A DNA stretch of 64,000 nt from Euwallacea fornicatus (taxonomy: Eukaryota; Arthropoda; Insecta; Coleoptera; Curculionidae), in NCBI RefSeq assembly GCF_040115645.1, contig NW_027096022.1, positions 496,001 to 560,000 of the forward strand, written 5' to 3'. Position numbers and translations under genes: made by a program. This document shows positions 11,448 through 25,259 of this stretch, piece by piece. Under the pieces are notes generated by a model, which searched no databases, was not told where the DNA came from, and saw nothing but the letters and a program-made list of their open reading frames with translations. Each line of letters starts with the position of its first letter. Within the stretch, counting starts at the first letter, position 1.

Positions 11448-11622
11448 TCAAATTAATCAACTCGATAAGATCTTTAAGATGACAAAACACGTCATGATTG
11501 CATCTTGTTGAATTTCAGAGAAAAATAGGACTTTATGTGCTCAAACACTCAAAATGTGAGATTGTTCCAAATTTGAAGCTCGATAACTTCGACAAATGAC
11601 GACCAAATGTCTTAAACAGAGT
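11448..11622 (+). repeat. Chimeric monomer at a one-monomer deletion
   Basis: The left part (CTCGATAAG, ACGTCATG, CAGAGAAAAATAGG, CACTCAAAATG) matches one monomer of duplication A. The right part (GTTCCAAATTTGAAGCTCGATAACTTC) matches the next monomer but one region downstream, at 7,328-7,380. In the left copy these halves lie one monomer apart. The junction is near 11,551-11,559 within AAAATGTG and carries a new A in GTGAG. This is the footprint of an in-register deletion of one 176-bp unit. Monomer ends are approximate. Confidence 0.75.
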
Positions 11623-14600
11623 GTCAAATTAATCAGCTCGACGAGATCTTTAAGATGACAAAACACATCATGATTGCATCTTGTTGAATTTCCAAGAAAA
11701 ATAATGCTTTATGTGATCAAACACTCAAAATGTGTGATTGTTCTAAATTTGAAACTCAATAACTTCGACAAATGACGACCAAATGTTTTAAACAGAGTGT
11801 CAAATTAATCAACTCGACGAGATCTTTAAGATGACAAAACACATCATGATTGCATCTTATTGAATTTCCAAGAAAAACAGTACTTTATGTGCTCAAACAC
11901 TCAAAATGTGTGATTGTTCTAAATTTGAAGCTCGAAAACTTCGACAAATGACGACCAAATGTCTTCAACAGAGTGTCAAATTAATCAGCTCGACGAGATC
12001 TTTAAGATGACAAAACACATCATGATTGCATCTTGTTGAATTTCCAAGAAAAATAATGCTTTATGTGATCAAACACTCAAAATGTGTGATTGTTCTAACT
12101 TTGAAGCTCAATAACTTCGACAAATGACGACCAAATGTTTTAAACAGAGTGTCAAATTAATCAGCTCGACGAGATCTTTAAGATGACAAAACACATCATG
12201 ATTGCATCTTGTTGAATTTCCAAGAAAAATAATGCTTTATGTGATCAAACACTCAAAATGTGTGATTGTTCTAAATTTGAAGCTCAATAACTTCGACAAA
12301 TGACGACCAAATGTTTTAAACAGAGTGTCAAATTAATCAACTCGACGAGATCTTTAAGATGACAAAACACATCATGATTGCATCTTGTTGAATTTCCAAG
12401 AAAAACAGTACTTTATGTGCTCAAACACTCAAAATGTGTGATTGTTCTAAATTTGAAGCTCGAAAACTTCGACAAATGACGACCAAATGTCTTCAACAGA
12501 GTGTCAAATTAATCAGCTCGACGAGATCTTTAAGATGACAAAACACATCATGATTGCATCTTGTTGAATTTCCAAGAAAAATAATGCTTTATGTGATCAA
12601 ACACTCAAAATGTGTGATTGTTCTAAATTTGAAGCTCAATAACGTCGACAAATGACGACCAAATGTTTTAAACAGAGTGTCAAATTAATCAGCTCGACGA
12701 GATCTTTAAGATGACAAAACACATCATGATTGCATCTTGTTGAATTTCCAAGAAAAATAATGCTTTATGTGATCAAACACTCAAAATGTGTGATTGTTCT
12801 AACTTTGAAGCTCAATAACTTCGACAAATGACGACCAAATGTTTTAAACAGAGTGTCAAATTAATCAGCTCGACGAGATCTTTAAGATGACAAAACACAT
12901 CATGATTGCATCTTGTTGAATTTCCAAGAAAAATAATGCTTTATGTGATCAAACACTCAAAATGTGTGATTGTTCTAAATTTGAAGCTCAATAACTTCGA
13001 CAAATGACGACCAAATGTTTTAAACAGAGTGTCAAATTAATCAACTCGACGAGATCTTTAAGATGACAAAACACATCATGATTGCATCTTGTTGAATTTC
13101 CAAGAAAAACAGTACTTTATGTGCTCAAACACTCAAAATGTGTGATTGTTCTAAATTTGAAGCTCGAAAACTTCGACAAATGACGACCAAATGTCTTCAA
13201 CAGAGTGTCAAATTAATCAGCTCGACGAGATCTTTAAGATGACAAAACACATCATGATTGCATCTTGTTGAATTTCCAAGAAAAATAATGCTTTATGTGA
13301 TCAACCACTCAAAATGTGTGATTGTTCTAAATTTGAAGCTCAATAACTTCGACAAATGACGACCAAATGTTTCAAACAGAGTGTCAAATTAATCAACTCG
13401 ACGAGATCTTTAAGATGACAAAACACATCATGATTGCATCTTGTTGAATTTCCAAGAAAAATAGTACTTTATGTGCTCAAACACTCAAAATGTGTGATTG
13501 TACTAAATTTGAAGCTCAATAACGTCGACAAATGACGACCAAATGTTTTAAACAGAGTGTCAAATTAATCAACTCGACGAGATCTTTAAGATGACAAAAC
13601 ACATCATGATTGCATCTTGTTGAATTTCAGAGAAAAATAGGACTTTATGTGCTCAAACACTCAAAATGTGTGATTGTACTAAATTTGAAGCTCAATAACG
13701 TCGACAAATGACGACCAAATGTCTTAAACAGAGTGTCAAATTAATCAACTCGACGAGATCTTTAAGATGACAAAACACATCATGATTGCATCTTGTTGAA
13801 TTTCCAAGAAAAATAATGCTTTATGTGATCAAACACTCAAAATGTGTGATTGTTCTAAATTTGAAGCTCAATAACTTCGACAAATGACGACCAAATGTTT
13901 TAAACAGAGTGTCAAATTAATCAACTCGACGAGATCTTTAAGATGACAAAACACATCATGATTGCATCTTGTTGAATTTCCAAGAAAAATAGTACTTTAT
14001 GTGCTCAAACACAAAAAATGTGTGATTGTTCCAAATTTGAAGCTCGATAACTTCGACAAATGACGACCAAATGTCTTCAACAGAGTGTCGAATTAATCAA
14101 CTCGATAAGATCTTTAAGATGACAAAACACGTCATGATTGCATCTTGTTGAATTTCAGAGAAAAATAGGACTTTAAGTGCTCAAACACTCAAAATGTGTG
14201 ATTGTTCTAAATTTGAAGCTCAATAACTTCGACAAATGACGACCAAATGTCTTAAACAGAGTGTCAAATTAATCAACTCGACGAGATCTTTAAGATGACA
14301 AAACACATCATGATTGCATCTTGTTGAATTTCCAAGAAAAATAATGCTTTATGTGCTCAAACACTCAAAATGTGTGATTGTACTAAATTTGAAGCTCAAT
14401 AACGTCGACAAATGACGACCAAATGTTTTAAACAGAGTGTCAAATTAATCAACTCGACGAGATCTTTAAGATGACAAAACACATCATGATTGCATCTTGT
14501 TGAATTTCCAAGAAAAATAATGCTTTATGTGATCAAACACTCAAAATGTGTGATTGTTCTAAATTTGAAGCTCAATAACTTCGACAAATGACGACCAAAT

Positions 14601-16320
14601 GTCTTAAACAGAGTGTCAAATTAATCAACTCGACGAGATCTTTAAGATGACAAAACACATCATGATTGCATCTTGTTGAATTTCAGGGAAAAATAGGACT
14701 TTATGTGCTCAAACACTCAAAATGTGTGATTGTACTAAATTTGAAGCTCAATAACTTCGACAAATGACGACCAAATGTCTTAAACAGAGTGTCAAATTAA
14801 TCAACTCGACGAGATCTTTAAGATGACAAAACACATCATGATTGCATCTTGTTGAATTTCCAAGAAAAATAGTACTTTATGTGCTCAAACACTCAAAATG
14901 TGTGATTGTTCTAAATTTGATACTCGAAAACTTCGACAAATGACGACCAAATGTCTTCAACAGAGTGTCGAATTAATCAACTCGATAAGATCTTTAAGAT
15001 GACAAAACACGTCATGATTGCATCTTGTTGAATTTCAGAGAAAAATAGGACTTTATGTGCTCAAACACTCAAAATGTGTGATTGTTCTAAATTTGAAGCT
15101 CAATAACTTCGACAAATGACGACCAAATGTTTTAAACAGAGTGTCAAATTAATCAGCTCGACGAGATCTTTAAGATGACAAAACACATCATGATTGCATC
15201 TTGTTGAATTTCCAAGAAAAATAATGCTTTATGTGCTCAAACACTCAAAATGTGTGATTGTACTAAATTTGAAGCTCAATAACGTCGACAAATGACGACC
15301 AAATGTTTTAAACAGAGTGTCAAATTAATCAACTCGACGAGATCTTTAAGATGACAAAACACATCATGATTGCATCTTGTTGAATTTCAGGGAAAAAAAG
15401 GACTTTATGTGCTCAAACACTCAAAATGTGTTATTGTTCTAAATTTGAAGCTCGAAAACTTCGACAAATGACGACCAAATGTCGTAAACAGAGTGTCAAA
15501 TTAATCAACTCGATAAGATCTTTAAGATGACAAAACACGTCATGATTGCATCTTGTTGAATTTCAGAGAAAAATAGGACTTTATGTGCTCAAACACTCAA
15601 AATGTGTGATTGTTCTAAATTTGAAGCTCAATAACTTCGACAAATGACGACCAAATGTCTTAAACAGAGTGTCAAATTAATCAACTCGACGAGATCTTTA
15701 AGATGACAAAACACATCATGATTGCATCTTGTTGAATTTCCAAGAAAAATAGTACTTTATGTGCTCAAACACAAAAAATGTGTGATTGTTCTAAATTTGA
15801 AGCTCGATAACTTCGACAAATGACGACCAAATGTCTTAAACAGAGTGTAAAATTAATCAGCTCGACGAGATCTTTAAGATGACAAAACACATCATGATTG
15901 CATCTTGTTGAATTTCCAAGAAAAATAATGCTTTATGTGATCAAACACTCAAAATGTGTGATTGTTCTAAATTTGAAGCTCCATAACTTCGACAAATGAC
16001 GACCAAATGTCTTAAACAGAGTGTCAAATTAATCAACTCGACGAGATCTTTAAGATGACAAAACACATCATGATTGCATCTTGTTGAATTTCCAAGAAAA
16101 ATAGTACTTTATGTGCTCAAACACTCAAAATGTGTGATTGTTCTAAATTTGAAGCTCGAAAACTTCGACAAATGACGACCAAATGTCGTAAACAGAGTGT
16201 CAAATTAATCAACTCGATAAGATCTTTAAGATGACAAAACACGTCATGATTGCATTTTGTTGAATTTCAGAGAAAAATAGGACTTTATGTGCTCAAACAC
16301 TCAAAATGTGTGATTGTTCT

Positions 16321-16321
16321 C
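16321..16321 (+). repeat. 1-bp insertion (177-bp monomer)
   Basis: TTGTTCTCAAATTTGAAG replaces TTGTTCTAAATTTGAAG, adding one C. It is the only length gain I found in 363 monomers. Confidence 0.85.
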
Positions 16322-16821
16322 AAATTTGAAGCTCAATAACTTCGACAAATGACGATCAAATGTCTTAAACAGAGTGTCAAATTAATCAACTCGACGAGAT
16401 CTTTAAGATGACAAAACACATCATGATTGCATCTTGTTGAATTTCCAAGAAAAATAGTACTTTATGTGCTCAAACACTCAAAATGTGTGATTGTTCTAAA
16501 TTTGAAACTCGAAAACTTCGACAAATGACGACCAAATGTCTTCAACAGAGTGTCGAATTAATCAACTCGATAAGATCTTTAAGATGACAAAACACGTCAT
16601 GATTGCATCTTGTTGAATTTCAGAGAAAAATAGGACTTTAAGTGCTCAAACACTCAAAATGTGTGATTGATCTAAATTTGAAGCTCAATAACTTCGACAA
16701 ATGACGACCAAATGTTTTAAACAGAGTGTCAAATTAATCAGCTCGACGAGATCTTTAAGATGACAAAACACATCATGATTGCATCTTATTGAATTTCCAA
16801 GAAAAATAATGCTTTATGTGC

Positions 16822-18581
16822 TCAAACACTCAAAATGTGTGATTGTACTAAATTTGAAGCTCAATAACGTCGACAAATGACGACCAAATGTTTTAAACAG
16901 AGTGTCAAATTAATCAACTCGACGAGATCTTTAAGATGACAAAACACATCATGATTGCATCTTGTTGAATTTCCAAGAAAAATAATGCTTTATGTGCTAA
17001 AACACTCAAAATGTGTGATTGTTCTAAATTTGAAACTCGAAAACTTCGACAAATGACGACCAAATGTCTTCAACAGAGTGTCGAATTAATCAACTCGATA
17101 AGATCTTTAAGATGACAAAACACGTCATGATTGCATCTTGTTGAATTTCAGAGAAAAATAGGACTTTATGTGCTCAAACACTCAAAATGTGTGATTGTTC
17201 TAAATTTGAAGCTCAATAACTTCGACAAATGACGACCAAATGTTTTAAACAGAGTGTCAAATTAATCAGCTCGACGAGATCTTTAAGATGACAAAACACA
17301 TCATGATTGCATCTTGTTGAATTTCCAAGAAAAATAATGCTTTATGTGCTCAAACACTCAAAATGTGTGATTGTACTAAATTTGAAGCTCAATAACGTCG
17401 ACAAATGACGACCAAATGTTTTAAACAGAGTGTCAAATTAATCAACTCGACGAGATCTTTAAGATGACAAAACACATCATGATTGCATCTTGTTGAATTT
17501 CAGGGAAAAAAAGGACTTTATGTGCTCAAACACTCAAAATGTGTGATTGTTCTAAATTTGAAGCTCGAAAACTTCGACAAATGACGACCAAATGTCGTAA
17601 ACAGAGTGTCAAATTAATCAACTCGATAAGATCTTTAAGATGACAAAACACGTCATGATTGCATCTTGTTGAATTTCCAAGAAAAATAATGCTTTATGTG
17701 CTCAAACACTCAAAATGTGTGATTGTACTAAATTTGAAGCTCAATAACGTCGACAAATGACGACCAAATGTTTTAAACAGAGTGTCAAATTAATCAACTC
17801 GACGAGATCTTTAAGATGACAAAACACATCATGATTGCATCTTGTTGAATTTCCAAGAAAAATAATGCTTTATGTGCTCAAACACTCAAAATGTGTGATT
17901 GTACTAAATTTGAAGCTCAATAACGTCGACAAATGACGACCAAATGTTTTAAACAGAGTGTCAAATTAATCAACTCGACGAGATCTTTAAGATGACAAAA
18001 CACATCATGATTGCATCTTGTTGAATTTCAGGGAAAAAAAGGACTTTATGTGCTCAAACACTCAAAATGTGTGATTGTTCTAAATTTGAAGCTCGAAAAC
18101 TTCGACAAATGACGACCAAATGTCTTAAACAGAGTGTCAAATTAATCAACTCGACGAGATCTTTAAGATGACAAAACACTTCATGATTGCATCTTGTTGA
18201 ATTTCAGGGAAAAAAAGGACTTTATGTGCTCAAACACTCAAAATGTGTGATTGTTCTAAATTTGAAGCTCAATAACTTCGACAAATGACGACCAAATGTC
18301 TTAAACAGAGTGAAAAATTAATCAACTCGACGAGATCTTTAAGATGACAAAACACATCATGATTGCATCTTGTTGAATTTCCAAGAAAAATAATGCTTTA
18401 TGTGCTCAAACACAAAAAATGTGTGATTGTTCCAAATTTGAAGCTCGATAACTTCGACAAATGACTACCAAATGTCTTAAACAGAGTGTCAAATTAATCA
18501 GCTCGACGAGATCTTTAAGATGACAAAACACATCATGATTGCATCTTGTTGAATTTCCAAGAAAAATAATGCTTTATGTGA
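16822..18581 (+). repeat. Tandem duplication B, left copy (1,760 bp, 10-mer)
   Basis: Ten monomers repeated immediately downstream at an offset of exactly 1,760 bp. Following the two copies line by line from 16,822 to 18,606 against 18,582 to 20,366, I find one difference (T at 16,960, A at 18,720). Rare shared markers include GTGCTAAAACAC (16,995/18,755), CACTTCATG (18,178/19,938), GTGAAAAATTAATC (18,311/20,071) and ATGACTACC (18,461/20,221). The 25 bp at 18,582-18,606 belongs to both alignments and brackets the exchange point. Confidence 0.93.
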
Positions 18582-20366
18582 TCAAACACTCAAAATGTGT
18601 GATTGTACTAAATTTGAAGCTCAATAACGTCGACAAATGACGACCAAATGTTTTAAACAGAGTGTCAAATTAATCAACTCGACGAGATCTTTAAGATGAC
18701 AAAACACATCATGATTGCAACTTGTTGAATTTCCAAGAAAAATAATGCTTTATGTGCTAAAACACTCAAAATGTGTGATTGTTCTAAATTTGAAACTCGA
18801 AAACTTCGACAAATGACGACCAAATGTCTTCAACAGAGTGTCGAATTAATCAACTCGATAAGATCTTTAAGATGACAAAACACGTCATGATTGCATCTTG
18901 TTGAATTTCAGAGAAAAATAGGACTTTATGTGCTCAAACACTCAAAATGTGTGATTGTTCTAAATTTGAAGCTCAATAACTTCGACAAATGACGACCAAA
19001 TGTTTTAAACAGAGTGTCAAATTAATCAGCTCGACGAGATCTTTAAGATGACAAAACACATCATGATTGCATCTTGTTGAATTTCCAAGAAAAATAATGC
19101 TTTATGTGCTCAAACACTCAAAATGTGTGATTGTACTAAATTTGAAGCTCAATAACGTCGACAAATGACGACCAAATGTTTTAAACAGAGTGTCAAATTA
19201 ATCAACTCGACGAGATCTTTAAGATGACAAAACACATCATGATTGCATCTTGTTGAATTTCAGGGAAAAAAAGGACTTTATGTGCTCAAACACTCAAAAT
19301 GTGTGATTGTTCTAAATTTGAAGCTCGAAAACTTCGACAAATGACGACCAAATGTCGTAAACAGAGTGTCAAATTAATCAACTCGATAAGATCTTTAAGA
19401 TGACAAAACACGTCATGATTGCATCTTGTTGAATTTCCAAGAAAAATAATGCTTTATGTGCTCAAACACTCAAAATGTGTGATTGTACTAAATTTGAAGC
19501 TCAATAACGTCGACAAATGACGACCAAATGTTTTAAACAGAGTGTCAAATTAATCAACTCGACGAGATCTTTAAGATGACAAAACACATCATGATTGCAT
19601 CTTGTTGAATTTCCAAGAAAAATAATGCTTTATGTGCTCAAACACTCAAAATGTGTGATTGTACTAAATTTGAAGCTCAATAACGTCGACAAATGACGAC
19701 CAAATGTTTTAAACAGAGTGTCAAATTAATCAACTCGACGAGATCTTTAAGATGACAAAACACATCATGATTGCATCTTGTTGAATTTCAGGGAAAAAAA
19801 GGACTTTATGTGCTCAAACACTCAAAATGTGTGATTGTTCTAAATTTGAAGCTCGAAAACTTCGACAAATGACGACCAAATGTCTTAAACAGAGTGTCAA
19901 ATTAATCAACTCGACGAGATCTTTAAGATGACAAAACACTTCATGATTGCATCTTGTTGAATTTCAGGGAAAAAAAGGACTTTATGTGCTCAAACACTCA
20001 AAATGTGTGATTGTTCTAAATTTGAAGCTCAATAACTTCGACAAATGACGACCAAATGTCTTAAACAGAGTGAAAAATTAATCAACTCGACGAGATCTTT
20101 AAGATGACAAAACACATCATGATTGCATCTTGTTGAATTTCCAAGAAAAATAATGCTTTATGTGCTCAAACACAAAAAATGTGTGATTGTTCCAAATTTG
20201 AAGCTCGATAACTTCGACAAATGACTACCAAATGTCTTAAACAGAGTGTCAAATTAATCAGCTCGACGAGATCTTTAAGATGACAAAACACATCATGATT
20301 GCATCTTGTTGAATTTCCAAGAAAAATAATGCTTTATGTGATCAAACACTCAAAATGTGTGATTGT
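18582..20366 (+). repeat. Tandem duplication B, right copy (10-mer)
   Basis: Second copy of the 1,760-bp block, with a single substitution at 18,720 (GCAACTTG). The alignment ends at 20,367, where TTCTAAATTTAAAG replaces TACTAAATTTGAAG. The first copy runs directly into this one, so this is a simple in-register tandem duplication and, from its near-identity, one of the youngest events here. Confidence 0.93.
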
Positions 20367-21206
20367 TCTAAATTTAAAGCTCAATAACTTCGACAAATGA
20401 CGACCAAATGTTTTAAACAGAGTGTCAAATTAATCAACTCGACGAGATCTTTAAGATGACAAAACACATCATGATTGCATCTTGTTGAATTTCCAAGAAA
20501 AATAGTACTTTATGTGCTCAAACACTCAAAATGTGTGATTGTTCTAAATTTGAAGCTCGAAAACTTCGACAAATGACGACCAAATGTCTTCAACAGAGTG
20601 TCAAATTAATCAGCTCGACGAGATCTTTAAGATGACAAAACACATCATGATTGCATCTTGTTGAATTTCCAAGAAAAATAATGCTTTATTTGATCAAACA
20701 CTCAAAATGTGTGATTGTTCTAAATTTGAAGCTCAATAACTTCGACAAATGACGACCAAATGTCTTAAACAGAGTGTCAAATTAATCAGCTCGACGAGAT
20801 CTTTAAGATGACAAAACACATCATGATTGCATCTTGTTGAATTTCCAAGAAAAATAATGCTTTATGTGATCAAACACTCAAAATGTGTGATTGTTCTAAA
20901 TTTGAAGCTCAATAACTTCGACAAATGACGACCAAATGTCTTAAACAGAGTGTCAAATTAATCAACTCGACGAGATCTTTAAGATGACAAAACACATCAT
21001 GATTGCATCTTGTTGAATTTCAGGGAAAAATAGGACTTTATGTGCTTAAACACTCAAAATGTGTGATTGTACTAAATTTGAAGCTCAATAACGTCGACAA
21101 ATGACGACCAAATGTTTTAAACAGAGTGTCAAATTAATCAACTCGACGAGATCTTTAAGATGACAAAACACATCATGATTGCATCTTGTTGAATTTCCAA
21201 GAAAAA
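19429..21206 (+). repeat. Segmental duplication C, left copy (54-monomer offset)
   Basis: Matches 28,933-30,710 at an offset of 9,504 bp (54 x 176). Shared markers are GTGAAAAATTAATC (20,071/29,575), the CACAAAAAATGTG monomer and AAATTTAAAGCTC (20,371/29,875). Four differences were seen, all private to the left copy: CACTTCATG (19,940), ATGACTACC, TTTATTTGATC (20,690) and GTGCTTAAAC (21,046). The first two are shared with duplication B, so they predate B and postdate C, or were spread between copies by conversion. Confidence 0.85.
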
Positions 21207-21563
21207 TAATGCTTTATGAGCTCAAACACTCAAAATGTGTGATTGTACTAAATTTGAAGCTCAATAACGTCGACAAATGACGACCAAATGTTTTAAACAG
21301 AGTGTCAAATTAATCAGCTCGACGAGATCTTTAAGATGACAAAACACATCATGATTGCATCTTATTGAATTTCCAAGAAAAATAATGCTTTATGTGCTCA
21401 AACACTCAAAATGTGTGATTGTACTAAATTTGAAGCTCAATAACGTCGACAAATGACGACCAAATGTTTTAAACAGAGTGTCAAATTAATCAACTCGACG
21501 AGATCTTTAAGATGACAAAACACATCATGATTGCATCTTGTTGAATTTCCAAGAAAAATAATG

Positions 21564-23156
21564 CTTTATGTGCTCAAACACTCAAAATGTGTGATTGTTC
21601 TAAATTTGAAACTCGAAAACTTCGACAAATGACGACCAAATGTCTTCAACAGAGTGTCGAATTAATCAACTCGATAAGATCTTTAAGATGACAAAACACG
21701 TCATGATTGCATCTTGTTGAATTTCAGAGAAAAATAGGACTTTATGTGCTCAAACACTCAAAATGTGTGATTGTTCTAAATTTGAAGCTCAATAACTTCG
21801 ACAAATGACGACCAAATGTTTTAAACAGAGTGTCAAATTAATCAGCTCGACGAGATCTTTAAGATGACAAAACACATCATGATTGCATCTTTTTGAATTT
21901 CCAAGAAAAATAATGCTTTATGTGCTCAAACACTCAAAATGTGTGATTGTACTAAATTTGAAGCTCAATAACGTCGACAAATGACGACCAAATGTTTTAA
22001 ACAGAGTGTCAAATTAATCAACTCGACGAGATCTTTAAGATGACAAAACACATCATGATTGCATCTTGTTGAATTTCAGGGAAAAAAAGGACTTTATGTG
22101 CTCAAACACTCAAAATGTGTGATTGTTCTAAATTTGAAGCTCGAAAACTTCGACAAATGACGACCAAATGTCGTAAACAGAGTGTCAAATTAATCAACTC
22201 GATAAGATCTTTAAGATGACAAAACACGTCATGATTGCATCTTGTTGAATTTCAGAGAAAAATAGGACTTTATGTGCTCAAACACTCAAAATGTGTGATT
22301 GTTCTAAATTTGAAGCTCAATAACTTCGACAAATGACGACCAAATGTCTTAAACAGAGTGTCAAATTAATCAACTCGACGAGATCTTTAAGATGACAAAA
22401 CACATCATGATTGCATCTTGTTGAATTTCCAAGAAAAATAGTACTTTATGTGCTCAAACACAAAAAATGTGTGATTGTTCTAAATTTGAAGCTCGATAAC
22501 TTCGACAAATGACGACCAAATGTCTTAAACAGAGTGTAAAATTAATCAGCTCGACGAGATCTTTAAGATGACAAAACACATCATGATTGCATCTTGTTGA
22601 ATTTCCAAGAAAAATAATGCTTTATGTGATCAAACACTCAAAATGTGTGATTGTTCTAAATTTAAAGCTCAATAACTTCGACAAATGACGACCAAATGTT
22701 TTAAACAGAGTGTCAAATTAATCAACTCGACGAGATCTTTAAGATGACAAAACACATCATGATTGCATCTTGTTGAATTTCCAAGAAAAATAGTACTTTA
22801 TGTGCTCAAACACTCAAAATGTGTGATTGTTCTAAATTTGAAGCTCGAAAACTTCGACAAATGACGACCAAATGTCGTAAACAGAGTGTCAAATTAATCA
22901 ACTCGATAAGATCTTTAAGATGACAAAACACGTCATGATTGCATTTTGTTGAATTTCAGAGAAAAATAGGACTTTATGTGCTCAAACACTCAAAATGTGT
23001 GATTGTTCTAAATTTGAAGCTCCATAACTTCGACAAATGACGACCAAATGTCTTAAACAGAGTGTCAAATTAATCAACTCGACGAGATCTTTAAGATGAC
23101 AAAACACATCATGATTGCATCTTGTTGAATTTCCAAGAAAAATAGTACTTTATGTG
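21564..23156 (+). repeat. Segmental duplication D, left copy (21-monomer offset)
   Basis: Matches 25,260-26,852 at exactly 3,696 bp. The diagnostic shared mutation is GCATCTTTTTGAATTTCC (21,889/25,585), seen nowhere else. GTGTAAAATTAATCAG (22,531/26,227) is also shared. One difference was found: GGACTTTATG at 22,973 against GGACATTATG at 26,669. Confidence 0.87.
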
Positions 23157-23509
23157 ATCAAACACTCAAAATGTGTGATTGTTCTAAATTTAAAGCTCAA
23201 TAACTTCGACAAATGACGACCAAATGTTTTAAACAGAGTGTCAAATTAATCAACTCGACGAGATCTTTAAGATGACAAAACACATCATGATTGCATCTTG
23301 TTGAATTTCCAAGAAAAATAGTACTTTATGTGCTCAAACACTCAAAATGTGTGATTGTTCTAAATTTGAAGCTCGAAAACTTCGACAAATGACGACCAAA
23401 TGTCTTCAACAGAGTGTCAAATTAATCAGCTCGACGAGATCTTTAAGATGACAAAACACATCATGATTGCATCTTGTTGAATTTCCAAGAAAAATAATGC
23501 TTTATGTGA

Positions 23510-25140
23510 TCAAACACTCAAAATGTGTGATTGTTCTAAATTTGAAGCTCAATAACTTCGACAAATGACGACCAAATGTCTTAAACAGAGTGTCAAATTA
23601 ATCAACTCGACGAGATCTTTAAGATGACAAAACACATCATGATTGCATCTTGTTGAATTTCCAAGAAAAATAGTACTTTATGTGCTCAAACACAAAAAAT
23701 GTGTGATTGTTCTAAATTTGAAGCTCGATAACTTCGACAAATGACGACCAAATGTCTTAAACAGAGTGTAAAATTAATCAGCTCGACGAGATCTTTAAGA
23801 TGACAAAACACATCATGATTGCATCTTGTTGAATTTCCAAGAAAAATAATGCTTTATGTGATCAAACACTCAAAATGTGTGATTGTTCTAAATTTAAAGC
23901 TCAATAACTTCGACAAATGACGACCAAATGTTTTAAACAGAGTGTCAAATTAATCAACTCGACGAGATCTTTAAGATGACAAAACACATCATGATTGCAT
24001 CTTGTTGAATTTCCAAGAAAAATAGTACTTTATGTGCTCAAACACTCAAAATGTGTGATTGTTCTAAATTTGAAGCTCGAAAACTTCGACAAATGACGAC
24101 CAAATGTCGTAAACAGAGTGTCAAATTAATCAACTCGATAAGATCTTTAAGATGACAAAACACGTCATGATTGCATTTTGTTGAATTTCAGAGAAAAATA
24201 GGACATTATGTGCTCAAACACTCAAAATGTGTGATTGTTCTAAATTTGAAGCTCCATAACTTCGACAAATGACGACCAAATGTCTTAAACAGAGTGTCAA
24301 ATTAATCAACTCGACGAGATCTTTAAGATGACAAAACACATCATGATTGCATCTTGTTGAATTTCCAAGAAAAATAGTACTTTATGTGCTCAAACACTCA
24401 AAATGTGTGATTGTTCTAAATTTGAAGCTCGAAAACTTCGACAAATGACGACCAAATGTCGTAAACAGAGTGTCAAATTGATCAACTCGATAAGATCTTT
24501 AAGATGACAAAACACGTCATGATTGCATTTTGTTGAATTTCAGAGAAAAATAGGACTTTATGTGCTCAAACACTCAAAATGTGTGATTGTTCTAAATTTG
24601 AAGCTCAATAACTTCGACAAATGACGATCAAATGTCTTAAACAGAGTGTCAAATTAATCAACTCGACGAGATCTTTAAGATGACAAAACACATCATGATT
24701 GCATCTTGTTGAATTTCCAAGAAAAATAGTACTTTATGTGCTCAAACACTCAAAATGTGTGATTGTTCTAAATTTGAAACTCGAAAACTTCGACAAATGA
24801 CGACCAAATGTCTTCAACAGAGTGTCGAATTAATCAACTCGATAAGATCTTTAAGATGACAAAACACGTCATGATTGCATCTTGTTGAATTTCAGAGAAA
24901 AATAGGACTTTATGTGCTCAAACACTCAAAATGTGTGATTGTTCTAAATTTGAAGCTCAATAACTTCGACAAATGACGACCAAATGTTTTAAACAGAGTG
25001 TCAAATTAATCAGCTCGACGAGATCTTTAAGATGACAAAACACATCATGATTGCATCTTATTGAATTTCCAAGAAAAATAATGCTTTATGTGCTCAAACA
25101 CTCAAAATGTGTGATTGTACTAAATTTGAAGCTCAATAAC
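23510..25140 (+). repeat. Segmental duplication E, left copy (14-monomer offset)
   Basis: Matches 25,974-27,604 at exactly 2,464 bp. The rare GGACATTATG is shared at 24,201 and 26,665. One difference was noted (G at 24,480, A at 26,944). The right copy overlaps the right copy of duplication D, so 25.97-26.85 kb is represented three times in this part of the array (near 22.3-23.2, 23.5-24.4 and 26.0-26.9 kb). Confidence 0.85.
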
Positions 25141-25259
25141 TTCGACAAATGACGATCAAATGTCTTAAACAGAGTGTCAAATTAATCAACTGGACGAGAT
25201 CTTTAAGATGACAAAACACATCATGATTGCATCTTGTTGAATTTCCAAGAAAAATAGTA

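Larger units (their letters stand above)
9882..13043 (+). repeat. Segmental duplication A, right copy (lost one monomer)
   Basis: Partner of 5,483-8,820. The offset drops from 4,399 to 4,223 bp at about 11,558. At that point one whole monomer is missing relative to the left copy, and a chimeric monomer with the unique base in GTGAGATTG (11,559) joins the two flanks. Later differences are few, for example CTTCGAC in the left copy against CGTCGAC near 12,648. Confidence 0.85.
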
